Assembly (NCBI GenBank): GCA_964453075.1
Contig: CAYVNM010000003.1
Location: forward strand, 17,059 to 81,058
Length of the DNA: 64,000 nucleotides
Direction of reading: 5' to 3'
Source of the DNA: C7867-006 sp964453075
GTDB lineage: Bacteria > Patescibacteriota > Minisyncoccia > Phycocordibacterales > DATDWN01
Positions 24,593-32,288 of this stretch are shown here, one piece after another. The position numbers and the translations under genes were made by a program. The notes below the pieces were generated by a model, which did no database searches, was not told the origin of the DNA, and was given only the letters and a program-made list of their open reading frames with translations. Position 1 is the stretch's first letter. Every line of letters starts with the position of its first letter.

Positions 24593-24761
24593 CAAATAAC
24601 GAAGTGATTTTTTAAGTGGCTGAATAAGTGCCGGGGGCACTTATGTCGGGAGTTGAAGCCCGATTGAGATATTTTGTGAGCCTGCGAAACAAAATATCCA
24701 ATTGGGGTACTGACCCTGTAAGGGTCAAATCTCCCAGTAGCCACCCCAAAAAATAACGAAG
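24578..24761 (+). repeat. Direct and inverted copies of the tRNA-His 3' end
   Basis: The segment from CTCCCAGTAGCCACCC to AATAACGAAG occurs at 24578-24604 and again at 24731-24761. Between them lies an inverted copy of the same tRNA end: GTGGCT (24616-24621), an ATAAGTGCC/GGCACTTAT hairpin, then GGGAGTTGAA (24648-24657). Two more hairpins follow: GATATTTTGT/ACAAAATATC and GACCCT/AGGGTC. No gene and no integrase is present. Confidence 0.85.
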
Positions 24762-24802
24762 CCAATTTTTGTGTGGTTTTTGTTATATCTATTTATCCAC
24801 AC

Positions 24803-24831
24803 TTGACTTGTACCCCCAGGGGGTATAGTAT
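24803..24831 (+). promoter_or_regulatory. csoR promoter with CsoR-type operator in the spacer
   Basis: TTGACT (24803-24808) and TAGTAT (24826-24831), 17-base spacer. The spacer holds the perfect palindrome TACCCCC-A-GGGGGTA (24811-24825), the G/C-tract type of site bound by CsoR-family repressors. Bound repressor would sit between the -35 and -10 boxes, so csoR is probably self-repressed. The ATG is seven bases after the -10 box. Confidence 0.88.
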
Positions 24832-24838
24832 TACGTTT

Positions 24839-25117
24839 ATGAAAAACATGGATTCAGCAAAACAGAAACTTCTACGTCGCCTAAAAATAATAGAGGGACA
24901 GATTAGGGGTCTTCAAGAAATGATAGATAATAATGTTTATTGTATAGATATTATCACTCAGACATCAGCTGTTAAAAAAGCATTGTCTTCAGTGGAGGAT
25001 GCCCTAATGGAAGATCATTTGGGTACCTGTTTGATAGAGCAGATTAAAGAGGGAAAAAATAAAGAAAGAAAGGCTACAGAAGAAATATTGAAAGTTTATA
25101 AGCTAAAGAGAAAATAG
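24839..25117 (+). CDS. csoR: CsoR-family copper-sensing repressor
   Basis: 92 residues, all-helical DUF156/CsoR type: KLLRRLKIIEGQIRGLQEMI, then Cys35, His60 and Cys64 in the spacing of the Cu(I) site of Mycobacterium CsoR (C36-H61-C65). Copper binding normally releases the repressor from DNA. The start at 24839 is chosen because it directly follows the operator-promoter; a start further upstream would put the operator inside the coding region. The two genes after the terminator at 25297 also look copper-related. Confidence 0.92.
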   Translation: MKNMDSAKQKLLRRLKIIEGQIRGLQEMIDNNVYCIDIITQTSAVKKALSSVEDALMEDHLGTCLIEQIKEGKNKERKATEEILKVYKLKRK

Positions 25118-25125
25118 TTTACGTA

Positions 25126-25183
25126 CCCAGAGAAAGGATTCAAAATTCTTTCCCTGGGCAGGTGAAACCAATTTCCCAGGAGG
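25126..25183 (+). promoter_or_regulatory. Putative RNA switch with two competing hairpins
   Basis: CCCAG-A-GAAAG (25126-25136) can pair with CTTTC-C-CTGGG (25148-25158). Alternatively the same CTGGG (25154-25158) can pair with CCCAG (25175-25179), which overlaps an AGGAGG (25178-25183). The two folds exclude each other. Regulation is inferred; no known riboswitch class recognised. Confidence 0.4.
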
Positions 25184-25195
25184 AAGGAGTTCTTT

Positions 25196-25252
25196 ATGAA
25201 GCACTGGATGATTCCAGCCGTGGCTCACTGCAAGGAGGGTTGCAGTAGATAG
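25196..25252 (+). CDS. Possible 18-residue peptide
   Basis: ATG at 25196 is six bases after AAGGAG. The peptide reads MKHWMIPAVAHCKEGCSR, with H3, H11, C12 and C16 as potential metal ligands. It lies in a GC-rich island between csoR and the HMA transporter, followed by a CCCTCAC/GTGAGGG hairpin and a strong terminator. It may be a leader peptide, a tiny metal-binding peptide or a chance frame inside a small RNA. Confidence 0.35.
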   Translation: MKHWMIPAVAHCKEGCSR

Positions 25253-25296
25253 CCCTCACCACACAAGTGAGGGCGGACCCCTTAGAGCTCGGACCC

Positions 25297-25335
25297 CCCG
25301 TCGGCGAGGCGTTCCTTGCCGACGGGTTTCTTTTT
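25297..25335 (+). terminator. Terminator after the peptide island
   Basis: CCCGTCGGC, 12-base loop, GCCGACGGG and TTTCTTTTT. Confidence 0.9.
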
Positions 25336-25362
25336 ATTTTTTTTGATTGATATAATTATATT

Positions 25363-26391
25363 ATGCAAAGTAAGGTTACATACAAATTTTATATTCAAGG
25401 AATGCACTGCAAATCTTGTGCATTGTTTATACAACAAGAACTTTCAGATTTATCTTATGTAAATAGGGTCATAGTGGATGTTAGTGCTAGTACAGTAGAA
25501 GTGACAGGGGATTTTGAAGGTATTCCACAAGAGGAATTGGCAAAGGATTTCTCGGTAATGTTTCTGGATAGAGGATACTCTTTTTTTATTGATAAAAAAG
25601 AAGATAATAAAAATTGGTCAGATTTCAAAATTGCAGTACCTGTTGCTCTAGTTTTTGTAGTTATATTTTTGTTATTACAAAAAACAGGATTGGTTAGTGT
25701 TGTGAACTCTAGTAATGTGACTTTTGGGACAGCTTTTGTTTTAGGACTTGTGGCCTCAATATCTTCTTGTGCTGCTGTGGTGGGAGGTCTCGTGTTGTCT
25801 ATGTCTGCGACATTTGCAAAGGAGGGGGATAAAATCAAACCCCAATTATTTTTTCATTCTGGTCGCATGATTTCTTTTTTTATTTTTGGTGGTGTGATAG
25901 GTGTTATTGGCTCAGCATTTACTTTGAGTAGCACCATGTCTTTTATTCTAAGTTTTATAATAGGTTTAGTAATGCTTCTTCTTGGAATAAATCTTTTGGG
26001 TATTTTTGATTTTACCAAAAAACTACAACCATCAATGCCGAAATTTATTTCCAAACACGCCTTGGGAGTTTCTAGGTGGAATCATAGATTAACACCGTTT
26101 TTAGTTGGGGCTGTTACCTTTTTCTTGCCTTGTGGTTTTACACAATCAATGCAAGTCTATACTCTTTCTACTGGTGCTTTTTTGCAGGGAGGTTTGACTA
26201 TGTTTGTTTTTGCCTTGGGTACTTTGCCTGCTCTTGCTTTAATTAGTTTTAGTTCTTTAGGTTTTATTAATAATTCAAAATCAGGAATATTTTTTAGATC
26301 GGCCGGTATTATCGTGATATTTTTTGCTGTTTTCAATTTACTTAATAGTTTGGTGGTTATAGGATTATTACCACCTATTTTTCATTTTTAA
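25363..26391 (+). CDS. HMA-domain fused SafE/DsbD-like membrane transporter
   Basis: 342 residues. An N-terminal heavy-metal domain carries GMHCKSC (Cys16, Cys19). Then come six or so membrane spans with ISSCAAVVGGLVLSMS, FHSGRMISFFIFGGVIGVIG and FFLPCGFTQSMQVYTLSTG, the pattern of TauE/SafE or DsbD-like (UreH-like) transporters found with copper genes. TGA-TATAAT (25348-25356) six bases before the ATG predicts a leaderless mRNA. Context (csoR, cupredoxin) points to copper handling; transport direction cannot be read. Confidence 0.82.
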   Translation: MQSKVTYKFYIQGMHCKSCALFIQQELSDLSYVNRVIVDVSASTVEVTGDFEGIPQEELAKDFSVMFLDRGYSFFIDKKEDNKNWSDFKIAVPVALVFVVIFLLLQKTGLVSVVNSSNVTFGTAFVLGLVASISSCAAVVGGLVLSMSATFAKEGDKIKPQLFFHSGRMISFFIFGGVIGVIGSAFTLSSTMSFILSFIIGLVMLLLGINLLGIFDFTKKLQPSMPKFISKHALGVSRWNHRLTPFLVGAVTFFLPCGFTQSMQVYTLSTGAFLQGGLTMFVFALGTLPALALISFSSLGFINNSKSGIFFRSAGIIVIFFAVFNLLNSLVVIGLLPPIFHF

Positions 26392-26789
26392 TGAGTAATA
26401 ATATGAAATCTATTCTAGTTTCCATTTTTATATCTTTATCTTTGATTGTCGGAGTTGTTATACTCAGCAAAAATACTTCCCAAACAGAAAATGTTTTAGT
26501 TAACAATGTGAGTGTGGTTGAGGGTGTTCAGTTTATAGATCTAACTGCTAAGGCTGGTTACTCTCCTAGAAAAAGTGTGGCTAAAGCTGGAATCCCGACA
26601 GTTCTTCGTGTTAACACAAACGGAACATTTGATTGTTCTTCTATAGTTAGAATTCCTAGCATGGATCTTTCAAAAAATTTAGCTCTGGCTGGTGTTACTG
26701 AAATACCACTTGGTAGTCCTTCTGTTGGGGTTTTGAAAGGCACTTGTGGTATGGGGATGTATCCCTTTGAAATAGATTTTCAAATTTGA
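26391..26789 (+). CDS. Membrane-anchored cupredoxin-like protein
   Basis: 132 residues, start overlapping the stop of the transporter gene by one base (an alternative ATG is at 26403). Residues ~7-26 anchor it. The rest fits a cupredoxin fold: GVQFIDLTAKAGYSPRKSVA, TVLRVNTNGTFDCSSIVRIP and GTCGMGMYPFEI, where Cys and Met residues could bind copper. It is probably co-transcribed with the HMA transporter. Confidence 0.72.
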   Translation: MSNNMKSILVSIFISLSLIVGVVILSKNTSQTENVLVNNVSVVEGVQFIDLTAKAGYSPRKSVAKAGIPTVLRVNTNGTFDCSSIVRIPSMDLSKNLALAGVTEIPLGSPSVGVLKGTCGMGMYPFEIDFQI

Positions 26790-26796
26790 TTTTTGG

Positions 26797-26825
26797 TTGA
26801 CTACTACTGTTTATAATGATATTAC
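26797..26825 (+). promoter_or_regulatory. Promoter of the 226-residue cassette gene
   Basis: TTGACT (26797-26802) and TATTAC (26820-26825), 17-base spacer. A TATAAT at 26812-26817 is too close to this -35 box to be used with it. Confidence 0.45.
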
Positions 26826-26877
26826 TAATTTCGGAAAAGGTATAAAATCAGAATTCTCGGTTTCAGGAGAACCAAAT

Positions 26878-27558
26878 ATGACCGAAAAGGAAATGCGAGA
26901 GAAGGTTCGTGAGTTGGTAGAGATCGTTCCGGTTGCCGATCTCGATGATATCCTGAGAACCATCACGGTTTCGGCCAGAAAGAATGGCTCGGTAGCGAAA
27001 CCTCCACCTTCTTCTTTTGTTCGTACACCGATCTCGGTTCTTCGTTGGGAGAGGACTCTCAAGCTTGGGGAAGTTGCCAAGGGAAAGAATTTCGGCAACG
27101 AGGGCTCGCGTATCACAATCGAAGGTTGGAGCGAGAACTTTCGGTGTGGGTTCCTGTCAGATGGCCGAAGTCTCCCAATCTATCCTGGTGGGACAGTCAG
27201 CATGTACGCGCTTCGAGAGAGGGCAACTCTCGAAGAAGTGTGCGTTGGATTGGGGGGAGATCTTCAGACCTCACTTTCCGAAATCTGGATGACACTTCTA
27301 CAAGATGTGTCGTTGGGATTTCAGAAGTTGACGTTCTTTTCACCAGATATCTTTGGCATGATCAGAGAAGTTTCTGCTGTCAGGTACAGGGCCGGATGGT
27401 TCTTGCTTTCCAGTGAAACTCCTCTTCGTGTCAGTGATGTGCCAGTGATCAATTCAAGGTGGGCTCTGCCACGATTAAGAAAGGTCGTGGTTTTGGAGGA
27501 GGGACAGGTAGTTGTCTCAAGGAAATATCCTCCCAGCGTTTTGCCTCCACTTCGTTGA
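26878..27558 (+). CDS. GC-rich hypothetical protein
   Basis: 226 residues from the ATG at 26878, which follows AGGAGA by seven bases; the frame extends upstream but only through the AT-rich promoter. Helical N-terminus (KEMREKVRELVEIVPVADLD), proline-rich linker (AKPPPSSFVRTP), then a mixed domain. Soluble, no signal peptide, no family recognised. GC-rich codon use, own promoter and terminator. Confidence 0.75.
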   Translation: MTEKEMREKVRELVEIVPVADLDDILRTITVSARKNGSVAKPPPSSFVRTPISVLRWERTLKLGEVAKGKNFGNEGSRITIEGWSENFRCGFLSDGRSLPIYPGGTVSMYALRERATLEEVCVGLGGDLQTSLSEIWMTLLQDVSLGFQKLTFFSPDIFGMIREVSAVRYRAGWFLLSSETPLRVSDVPVINSRWALPRLRKVVVLEEGQVVVSRKYPPSVLPPLR

Positions 27559-27567
27559 CAGTTTTAA

Positions 27568-27606
27568 CCCCTCCCAGATCGTATGATCTAGGAGGGGTTC
27601 GTTTTT
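27568..27606 (+). terminator. Terminator of the 226-residue gene
   Basis: CCCCTCC with inner AGATC, loop GTAT, GATCT and GGAGGGG, then GTTTTTT. Confidence 0.88.
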
Positions 27607-27646
27607 TAATTCTTCTTATTTTGTTAGTTGTTGTATAATTGTTTTT

Positions 27647-28537
27647 ATGAAGGAAGATTTTTCAATAAAAAATATTTTAGTTACAGAAAAAATAGAAGAT
27701 TATGAACTTTTGGATAGTGGTGGAAGTGAAAAACTAGAAAAATATGGTGAATTTGTGCTTCGTAGGCCAGATTTACAAGCTATATGGGAAAAGTCGCTAG
27801 GGGAAAAGGAGTGGGAAAAAAATGAGGCTTTTTTTGTTAGATCGGGCACAGCGGGTAAATGGAAAAAAACAAAAACTATGGGTGATGTTTGGAATGTTTC
27901 TTTGAATGATTTGGTTTTTCAGTTACAACTTTTACCTTCCAAACATTTAGGAGTGTTTCCAGAACAGGCTGTTCAATGGGAATGGTTACAAGAAAAAATA
28001 TCCAAAGAAAATCAAAAAGTTAAAGTTTTAAATCTGTTTGGATATACAGGAGGAGCAAGTCTGGCTTGCGCTAAAGCTGGAGCTGATGTTTGTCATGTTG
28101 ACTCTTCAAGGTTTGCGGTAGATTTGGCAAACACCAATATGAAATTATCTGGTTTAGAAAAAACAAAAATTAGATTTATAGTTGATGATGTAAGAAAATT
28201 TGTAGAAAGAGAAATAAAAAGAGGGGTGAAGTATGATGTCGTTTTGCTTGATCCGCCTGTCTATGGCAAGGGAGCAAAAAAAGAAGTTTGGAAGATTGAA
28301 GAAGATTTGTTGCCGTTTTTGCATAGAGTTAAACAAGTGCTTTCAGATAGCCCTGTTGCGATTGTGCTAAATGGATATGCCTCGGTGTATTCAAGTGTTA
28401 CATACAGACAGTTGCTTGAGACTATTACTAATGATTTAAAGGGAAATATTTCTGATGGTGAACTGGCTATAAAAGAATCTTCTGGTGGCCGGCTTTTAAC
28501 TAGTGGTATTTTTGCTAGATGGGAAAAATATGAATAG
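27647..28537 (+). CDS. SAM-dependent RlmI/RlmK-like methyltransferase
   Basis: 296 residues. SAM motif LNLFGYTGGASLACAKAGA, VCHVDSSRFAVDLAN, and the catalytic-region LLDPPVYGKG are those of RlmI-type rRNA m5C methyltransferases. The N-terminal PUA domain of RlmI is missing or very reduced. TATAAT seven bases before the ATG. The substrate is not known. Confidence 0.88.
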   Translation: MKEDFSIKNILVTEKIEDYELLDSGGSEKLEKYGEFVLRRPDLQAIWEKSLGEKEWEKNEAFFVRSGTAGKWKKTKTMGDVWNVSLNDLVFQLQLLPSKHLGVFPEQAVQWEWLQEKISKENQKVKVLNLFGYTGGASLACAKAGADVCHVDSSRFAVDLANTNMKLSGLEKTKIRFIVDDVRKFVEREIKRGVKYDVVLLDPPVYGKGAKKEVWKIEEDLLPFLHRVKQVLSDSPVAIVLNGYASVYSSVTYRQLLETITNDLKGNISDGELAIKESSGGRLLTSGIFARWEKYE

Positions 28538-29075
28538 TATAGATAATTTTGTGCAAAATTATTTTACTCATGGTCGTACTCCTGGTATGACTGATTTTAT
28601 GTATGTAGTAACTAGTTTTTTTGACGTGACTACTGTTGTGAGTGCGTTGAGATTTATTTTTGTTGTTTTGATCGTGGCTTTTCTAATATGTAAATTTAGG
28701 AATATAAGATATAGTTTTTTGTTTGTGCTGACTATTTTTGTGGGGGGAATTATTACTTATTTTTTGAAGATATTTTTTGATGTTAGCCGTCCGTCTATGG
28801 CAGTAATATCTGTCCTGGGCCAAAGTTTTCCAAGTTATCATGCGGTGGCAGCTACAATATTTTTTTTGATGCTCATTTATATTTTTGATGATTATTTTAA
28901 AAAGCCCTACAAATATGTATTTAATTTTGTTTGTATATTTGGGATTTTTTTGATAGCTGGAAGTCGGGTTTATTTAGGTGTACATTGGGTAAGTGATGTT
29001 TTTTGGGGAATTATCCTGGGTGTAGGCATCTCATATATTGCCGTTCAAATATTTAGGTATTTTTTTGATAAATAA
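28530..29075 (+). CDS. PAP2-family membrane phosphatase
   Basis: 181 residues from the ATG at 28530, overlapping the previous gene by eight bases. About five membrane spans. The three PAP2 motifs are present: KIFFDVSRPS, SFPSYHAVA (catalytic His) and SRVYLGVHWVSDV. Members dephosphorylate lipid phosphates such as undecaprenyl diphosphate or phosphatidate; uppS at 20522 makes the former. Confidence 0.9.
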   Translation: MNSIDNFVQNYFTHGRTPGMTDFMYVVTSFFDVTTVVSALRFIFVVLIVAFLICKFRNIRYSFLFVLTIFVGGIITYFLKIFFDVSRPSMAVISVLGQSFPSYHAVAATIFFLMLIYIFDDYFKKPYKYVFNFVCIFGIFLIAGSRVYLGVHWVSDVFWGIILGVGISYIAVQIFRYFFDK

Positions 29076-29076
29076 A

Positions 29077-29919
29077 ATGATTTTACTTTCTGGAAAAGAG
29101 ACTCGAGATTTTTTAAAAAAACAGCTTTTAGAAGAGGTTGGTGGTTTATTAATTAAACCCAAGTTAGTCATATTTCAAATAGGTGATAATGAAGAATCTA
29201 ATGTTTACATAAAACAGAAAAAGATTTTTGGTGAGAGTTTGGGGATCGAGGTTGTACACAAAAAATTTCCAGATGATGTCGGTGAAGATGAATTAATTAA
29301 TAATATAGAAGCATATAATCAAAATGAAAAAATATCAGGGATTATTTTTCAGTTACCAGTACCAAAAAATATTAATCTTCACAAAATATTAAATACTATA
29401 GACTACAGAAAAGATGTAGATGGTTTGGGTTTTATACAACAAGGCAAATTCTATAGTGGTGATAAGGACGCAATAATACCAGCTACAGCTAGAGGAGTGA
29501 TGTCCTTGTTTGATTATTACAAAATTGATCTTAGATCAAAAAACGTTGTAGTTATAGGTAGGTCAAATCTTGTTGGAAGACCAATAGCACAAATGTGTCT
29601 AAATAGAAATGCTACAGTTACAGTCTGCCATTCAAAAACAGACAATATTAAAAACATAACAAAGACGGCTGATGTTATTATTGTTGCTTGTGGAGTTTTG
29701 GGTATGGTGGACTCCTCATATGTTAGGGAAGGTCAAGTAATTATAGATGTTGGTATACATAAAACCATTACGGGTCTCAGAGGTGATGTTGTATTTGATG
29801 ATGTAAAAAACATGGTTTCAGCTATATCACCGGTTCCTGGTGGAGTGGGGCCATTAACTGTGGTTTCTTTATTCCAGAATTTACTAGATGCACAAAAAAG
29901 CCAAAATGTGCTAAAATAG
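29077..29919 (+). CDS. folD: Methylene-THF dehydrogenase/cyclohydrolase FolD
   Basis: 280 residues from the ATG at 29077, one base after the PAP2 gene. Catalytic YIKQKK (Tyr, Lys), GIIFQLPVPKNIN, DVDGLG, the NADP-binding VVVIGRSNLVGRPIA, and AISPVPGGVGPLTVV identify FolD. It interconverts methylene-, methenyl- and formyl-tetrahydrofolate. With glyA, thyA and dfrA it completes a folate C1 cycle in this window. Confidence 0.96.
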   Translation: MILLSGKETRDFLKKQLLEEVGGLLIKPKLVIFQIGDNEESNVYIKQKKIFGESLGIEVVHKKFPDDVGEDELINNIEAYNQNEKISGIIFQLPVPKNINLHKILNTIDYRKDVDGLGFIQQGKFYSGDKDAIIPATARGVMSLFDYYKIDLRSKNVVVIGRSNLVGRPIAQMCLNRNATVTVCHSKTDNIKNITKTADVIIVACGVLGMVDSSYVREGQVIIDVGIHKTITGLRGDVVFDDVKNMVSAISPVPGGVGPLTVVSLFQNLLDAQKSQNVLK

Positions 29920-29947
29920 GTCGCAGTTATTAATTAACTAGAATATT

Positions 29948-30793
29948 ATGAATCAATTATTTGATACTAATTTAGATAGTCTACAAAAGAAGAGATTTTT
30001 CAACGTTTTGATAACCACAATTGTAATTTTAGCAGTTTTTCTTGGTGTAAAAGCCTTGAGTGCTGTAAAGGAATACTCTTATATAGGTGGGGGCGTTTAT
30101 CCTGCAAATACGATAACAGTTTCTGGAACAGGGGAGGTTTTTTCAATTCCTGATACAGGATCGTTTTCTTTTTCAGTAAATGAAGAAGGTAAAACAGTAA
30201 AAGAGGCTCAAGAAAAATCTAGTAAAAAAATGAACGCTATTCTAGATGCTTTGAAAGAAATGGGTGTTGAAGATAAAGATGTAAAAACAATAGGTTATAA
30301 TTCTGGTCCTAAATATGAATGGAGACAGGCTTCTTGTCCTACATCATCTTCTGATCTGGGTATGCCGGTGTACTGTCCTCCAGGTAAAAGTATTTTAACT
30401 GGTTATGAGGTTAACCAAACAGTATCTGTAAAGGTTAGAAAGACAGAAGACGCTGGAGATGTGCTAACAAAAGTTGGTGGTTTGGGAGCAACCAATATAA
30501 GTGGTCTTGATTTTGTAGTTGATGATACTGATGCTGCCAAGGCAGAAGCTAGAGAATTAGCAATAGCTGATGCTAAAGAAAAAGCAAAAGCTCTGGCAAA
30601 GGCTTTGGACATAAAATTGGTAAGAATAGTAAGTTTTAATGATTCCAGCGATTACCCTCCAATGTATTACGCAATGGATTCTATGAGTAGTGTAAAGGCA
30701 ATGGGGGCTGGTGAGGCAGCTGTATCTCCAAGACTTCCTGTGGGGGAAAACAAGACTGTTTCAAATGTTACAATAACTTACGAGGTTAAATAG
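29948..30793 (+). CDS. SIMPL-domain (DUF541) membrane-anchored protein
   Basis: 281 residues. Membrane span ~20-38 (NVLITTIVILAVFLGVKAL). The SIMPL domain starts TITVSGTGEVFSIPDTGSFS, with the long helix AKAEARELAIADAKEKAKAL and the end VTITYEVK. Members are extracytoplasmic and of unclear biochemical role (stress or signalling). Confidence 0.92.
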   Translation: MNQLFDTNLDSLQKKRFFNVLITTIVILAVFLGVKALSAVKEYSYIGGGVYPANTITVSGTGEVFSIPDTGSFSFSVNEEGKTVKEAQEKSSKKMNAILDALKEMGVEDKDVKTIGYNSGPKYEWRQASCPTSSSDLGMPVYCPPGKSILTGYEVNQTVSVKVRKTEDAGDVLTKVGGLGATNISGLDFVVDDTDAAKAEARELAIADAKEKAKALAKALDIKLVRIVSFNDSSDYPPMYYAMDSMSSVKAMGAGEAAVSPRLPVGENKTVSNVTITYEVK

Positions 30794-30825
30794 GAGGGTA
30801 TTTATCGGGTGTATTTTAGTGGATG

Positions 30826-30882
30826 TTGACTTGTGGGGCGATAGAGAGTATTATATCTCTAAATCCCCAGACGGGGTTTTTT
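30826..30882 (+). promoter_or_regulatory. secE-nusG promoter with hairpin at +1
   Basis: TTGACT (30826-30831), 17 bases, TATTAT (30849-30854). The predicted start near 30861 is the first base of AAATCCCC-AGAC-GGGGTTTTTT, a terminator-like hairpin at positions +1 to +22. Confidence 0.65.
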
Positions 30883-30921
30883 AATAGGGAGAAAACACAA
30901 TAATCTCTCTGATATAAAAAT

Positions 30922-31101
30922 ATGAGCTTAATTACTTACCTAAAAGATACACAAGGAGAATTAAAACATGTTAGCTGGCCCACTCGTAACCAAACGATAG
31001 CTTTTACTATAGTAGTTGTTTTGATTTCAGTTTTTGTTTCATTCTTTCTTGGTTTTTTTGACTATATCTTTGAATTGATTCTAAAGAAATTTGTAATTTA
31101 A
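30922..31101 (+). CDS. secE: Preprotein translocase subunit SecE
   Basis: 59 residues. LKHVSWPTRNQTIAFTIVVV is the SecE signature (amphipathic helix ending in WPTR), followed by one membrane span and FFDYIFELIL. SecE clamps SecY in the translocon. nusG follows after six bases, the usual secE-nusG-rplK order. Confidence 0.96.
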   Translation: MSLITYLKDTQGELKHVSWPTRNQTIAFTIVVVLISVFVSFFLGFFDYIFELILKKFVI

Positions 31102-31107
31102 TTTATT

Positions 31108-31653
31108 ATGTCAAAACAGCAAACAAATGGTACAAGAAATTGGTATGTGGTTCATACCTATGCCGGATATGAAAACGCAGTTATGCGTAATTTAAAACAG
31201 CGCATAGAATCTCTAGGTATGGAGGACAAAATATTCAATGTTATTGTTCCGACAGAAAAGAAAATTAAAATAAAAGGTGGTAAGAGGGTAGAAGAGGAAG
31301 AAAAGATATATCCAGGTTATATTCTTGTAGATATGATAGTTACTGAGGATTCCTGGTTTGTCGTTAGAAATACACCTCGTGTAACAGGTTTTGTTGGTTC
31401 TGGAATTTATCCTGTACCAATAGATCCAAAAGAAGCAGAGGATTTATTCCGACGTATGGATGCCCACACAGTTAGACATAAAATAGATTTATCTTTGAAC
31501 GATGCTGTTACTATTGTTGATGGTCCATTTAAGGATCTTGATGGTAAGGTAAATGAAGTTGATGAGGAGAGAGGCAAGGTTAAGGTTTTGGTGGCTATGT
31601 TTGGCCGAGAGACACCAGTGGAACTAGATTTTCTTCAGGTAAAGAAAATCTAG
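31108..31653 (+). CDS. nusG: Transcription termination/antitermination factor NusG
   Basis: 181 residues. N-terminal NGN domain (NWYVVHTYAGYENAVMRNLK, YPGYILVDM, VRNTPRVTGFVG) and C-terminal KOW domain (AVTIVDGPFKDLDGKV, VLVAMFGRETPVELDF). It binds RNA polymerase and couples to the ribosome or Rho. Its last 11 codons form one arm of a perfect 15-bp inverted repeat that continues past the stop. Confidence 0.97.
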   Translation: MSKQQTNGTRNWYVVHTYAGYENAVMRNLKQRIESLGMEDKIFNVIVPTEKKIKIKGGKRVEEEEKIYPGYILVDMIVTEDSWFVVRNTPRVTGFVGSGIYPVPIDPKEAEDLFRRMDAHTVRHKIDLSLNDAVTIVDGPFKDLDGKVNEVDEERGKVKVLVAMFGRETPVELDFLQVKKI

Positions 31654-31777
31654 TTCAGAGACTTTCAAATCTGGCGAACTCCTCGTTCCCAGTTTGAAAA
31701 TGCTCATCACCTTACGACAGTAAGGCTCCTCGAATTTTCAAACTCTCACGTCGGATTTCATCTAGATTTGAAAGTCT
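31621..31777 (+). repeat. Nested inverted repeats across the nusG stop and nusG-rplK spacer
   Basis: First, a 15-bp perfect arm (31621-31635) pairs with 31642-31656, spanning the nusG stop codon. Second, AGACTTTCAAATCT (31659-31672) pairs with AGATTTGAAAGTCT (31764-31777); inside it AGTTTGAAAAT (31691-31701) pairs with ATTTTCAAACT (31734-31744); and inside that CCTTAC pairs with GTAAGG (31710-31725). No T tract follows. Confidence 0.85.
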
Positions 31778-31865
31778 TGGAATGCTGAGAAAGTTGAATT
31801 TTTTAAGGAATTGTTGTATATTAGGTCATCTCGCGCTTCTCGGGAATTAACGTAAAAATAAAAAA

Positions 31866-32288
31866 ATGGCAAAGAAAATAACAAAAAAACTGAAATTAGT
31901 AATAGCTGCGGGTAAGGCAACTCCAGCCCCTCCAGTAGGTCCTGCTCTAGGTCAGGCCGGTATAAACATAGGTGAGTTTGTAAAACAGTTCAATGATGCC
32001 ACAGCAAAGATGGTGGGCGATGTTGTGCCTGTAGATATATCAGTTTACGAGGACAGAACATTCTCTTTTGTATTGAAAACTCCTCCAGCATCAAATCTTA
32101 TCTTGAAAGCTTTAGGTAAGGAAAAAGGTTCTGGAAAAAATGCAGTTTCAAAAATTGGAAGCATAACAAAAGCACAACTTAAAGAAATCGCTGAAAAGAA
32201 AATGCCAGACCTAAACGCTAATGATGTTGAAGCCGCAATGAAGATTATTGCAGGTACAGCTCGAAGCATGGGGGTGGACGTGAAATAG
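31866..32288 (+). CDS. rplK: 50S ribosomal protein L11
   Basis: 140 residues. KLVIAAGKATPAPPVGPALG, GINIGEFVKQFND and the C-terminal KMPDLNANDVEAAMKIIAGT...SMGVDV are canonical uL11, which with its rRNA target forms the GTPase centre. rplA (uL1), almost always next in bacteria, is absent. Confidence 0.97.
   Translation: MAKKITKKLKLVIAAGKATPAPPVGPALGQAGINIGEFVKQFNDATAKMVGDVVPVDISVYEDRTFSFVLKTPPASNLILKALGKEKGSGKNAVSKIGSITKAQLKEIAEKKMPDLNANDVEAAMKIIAGTARSMGVDVK

Noticed and set aside
24578..24761. Integrated mobile element at tRNA-His
   Set aside because: Only 150 bp, no integrase or cargo; listed as a repeat and as a question, not as a mobile element.
26797..26877. N-terminal extension of the 226-residue gene
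   Set aside because: These codons are AT-rich, contain the promoter boxes and lack a ribosome site; the ATG at 26878 has AGGAGA.
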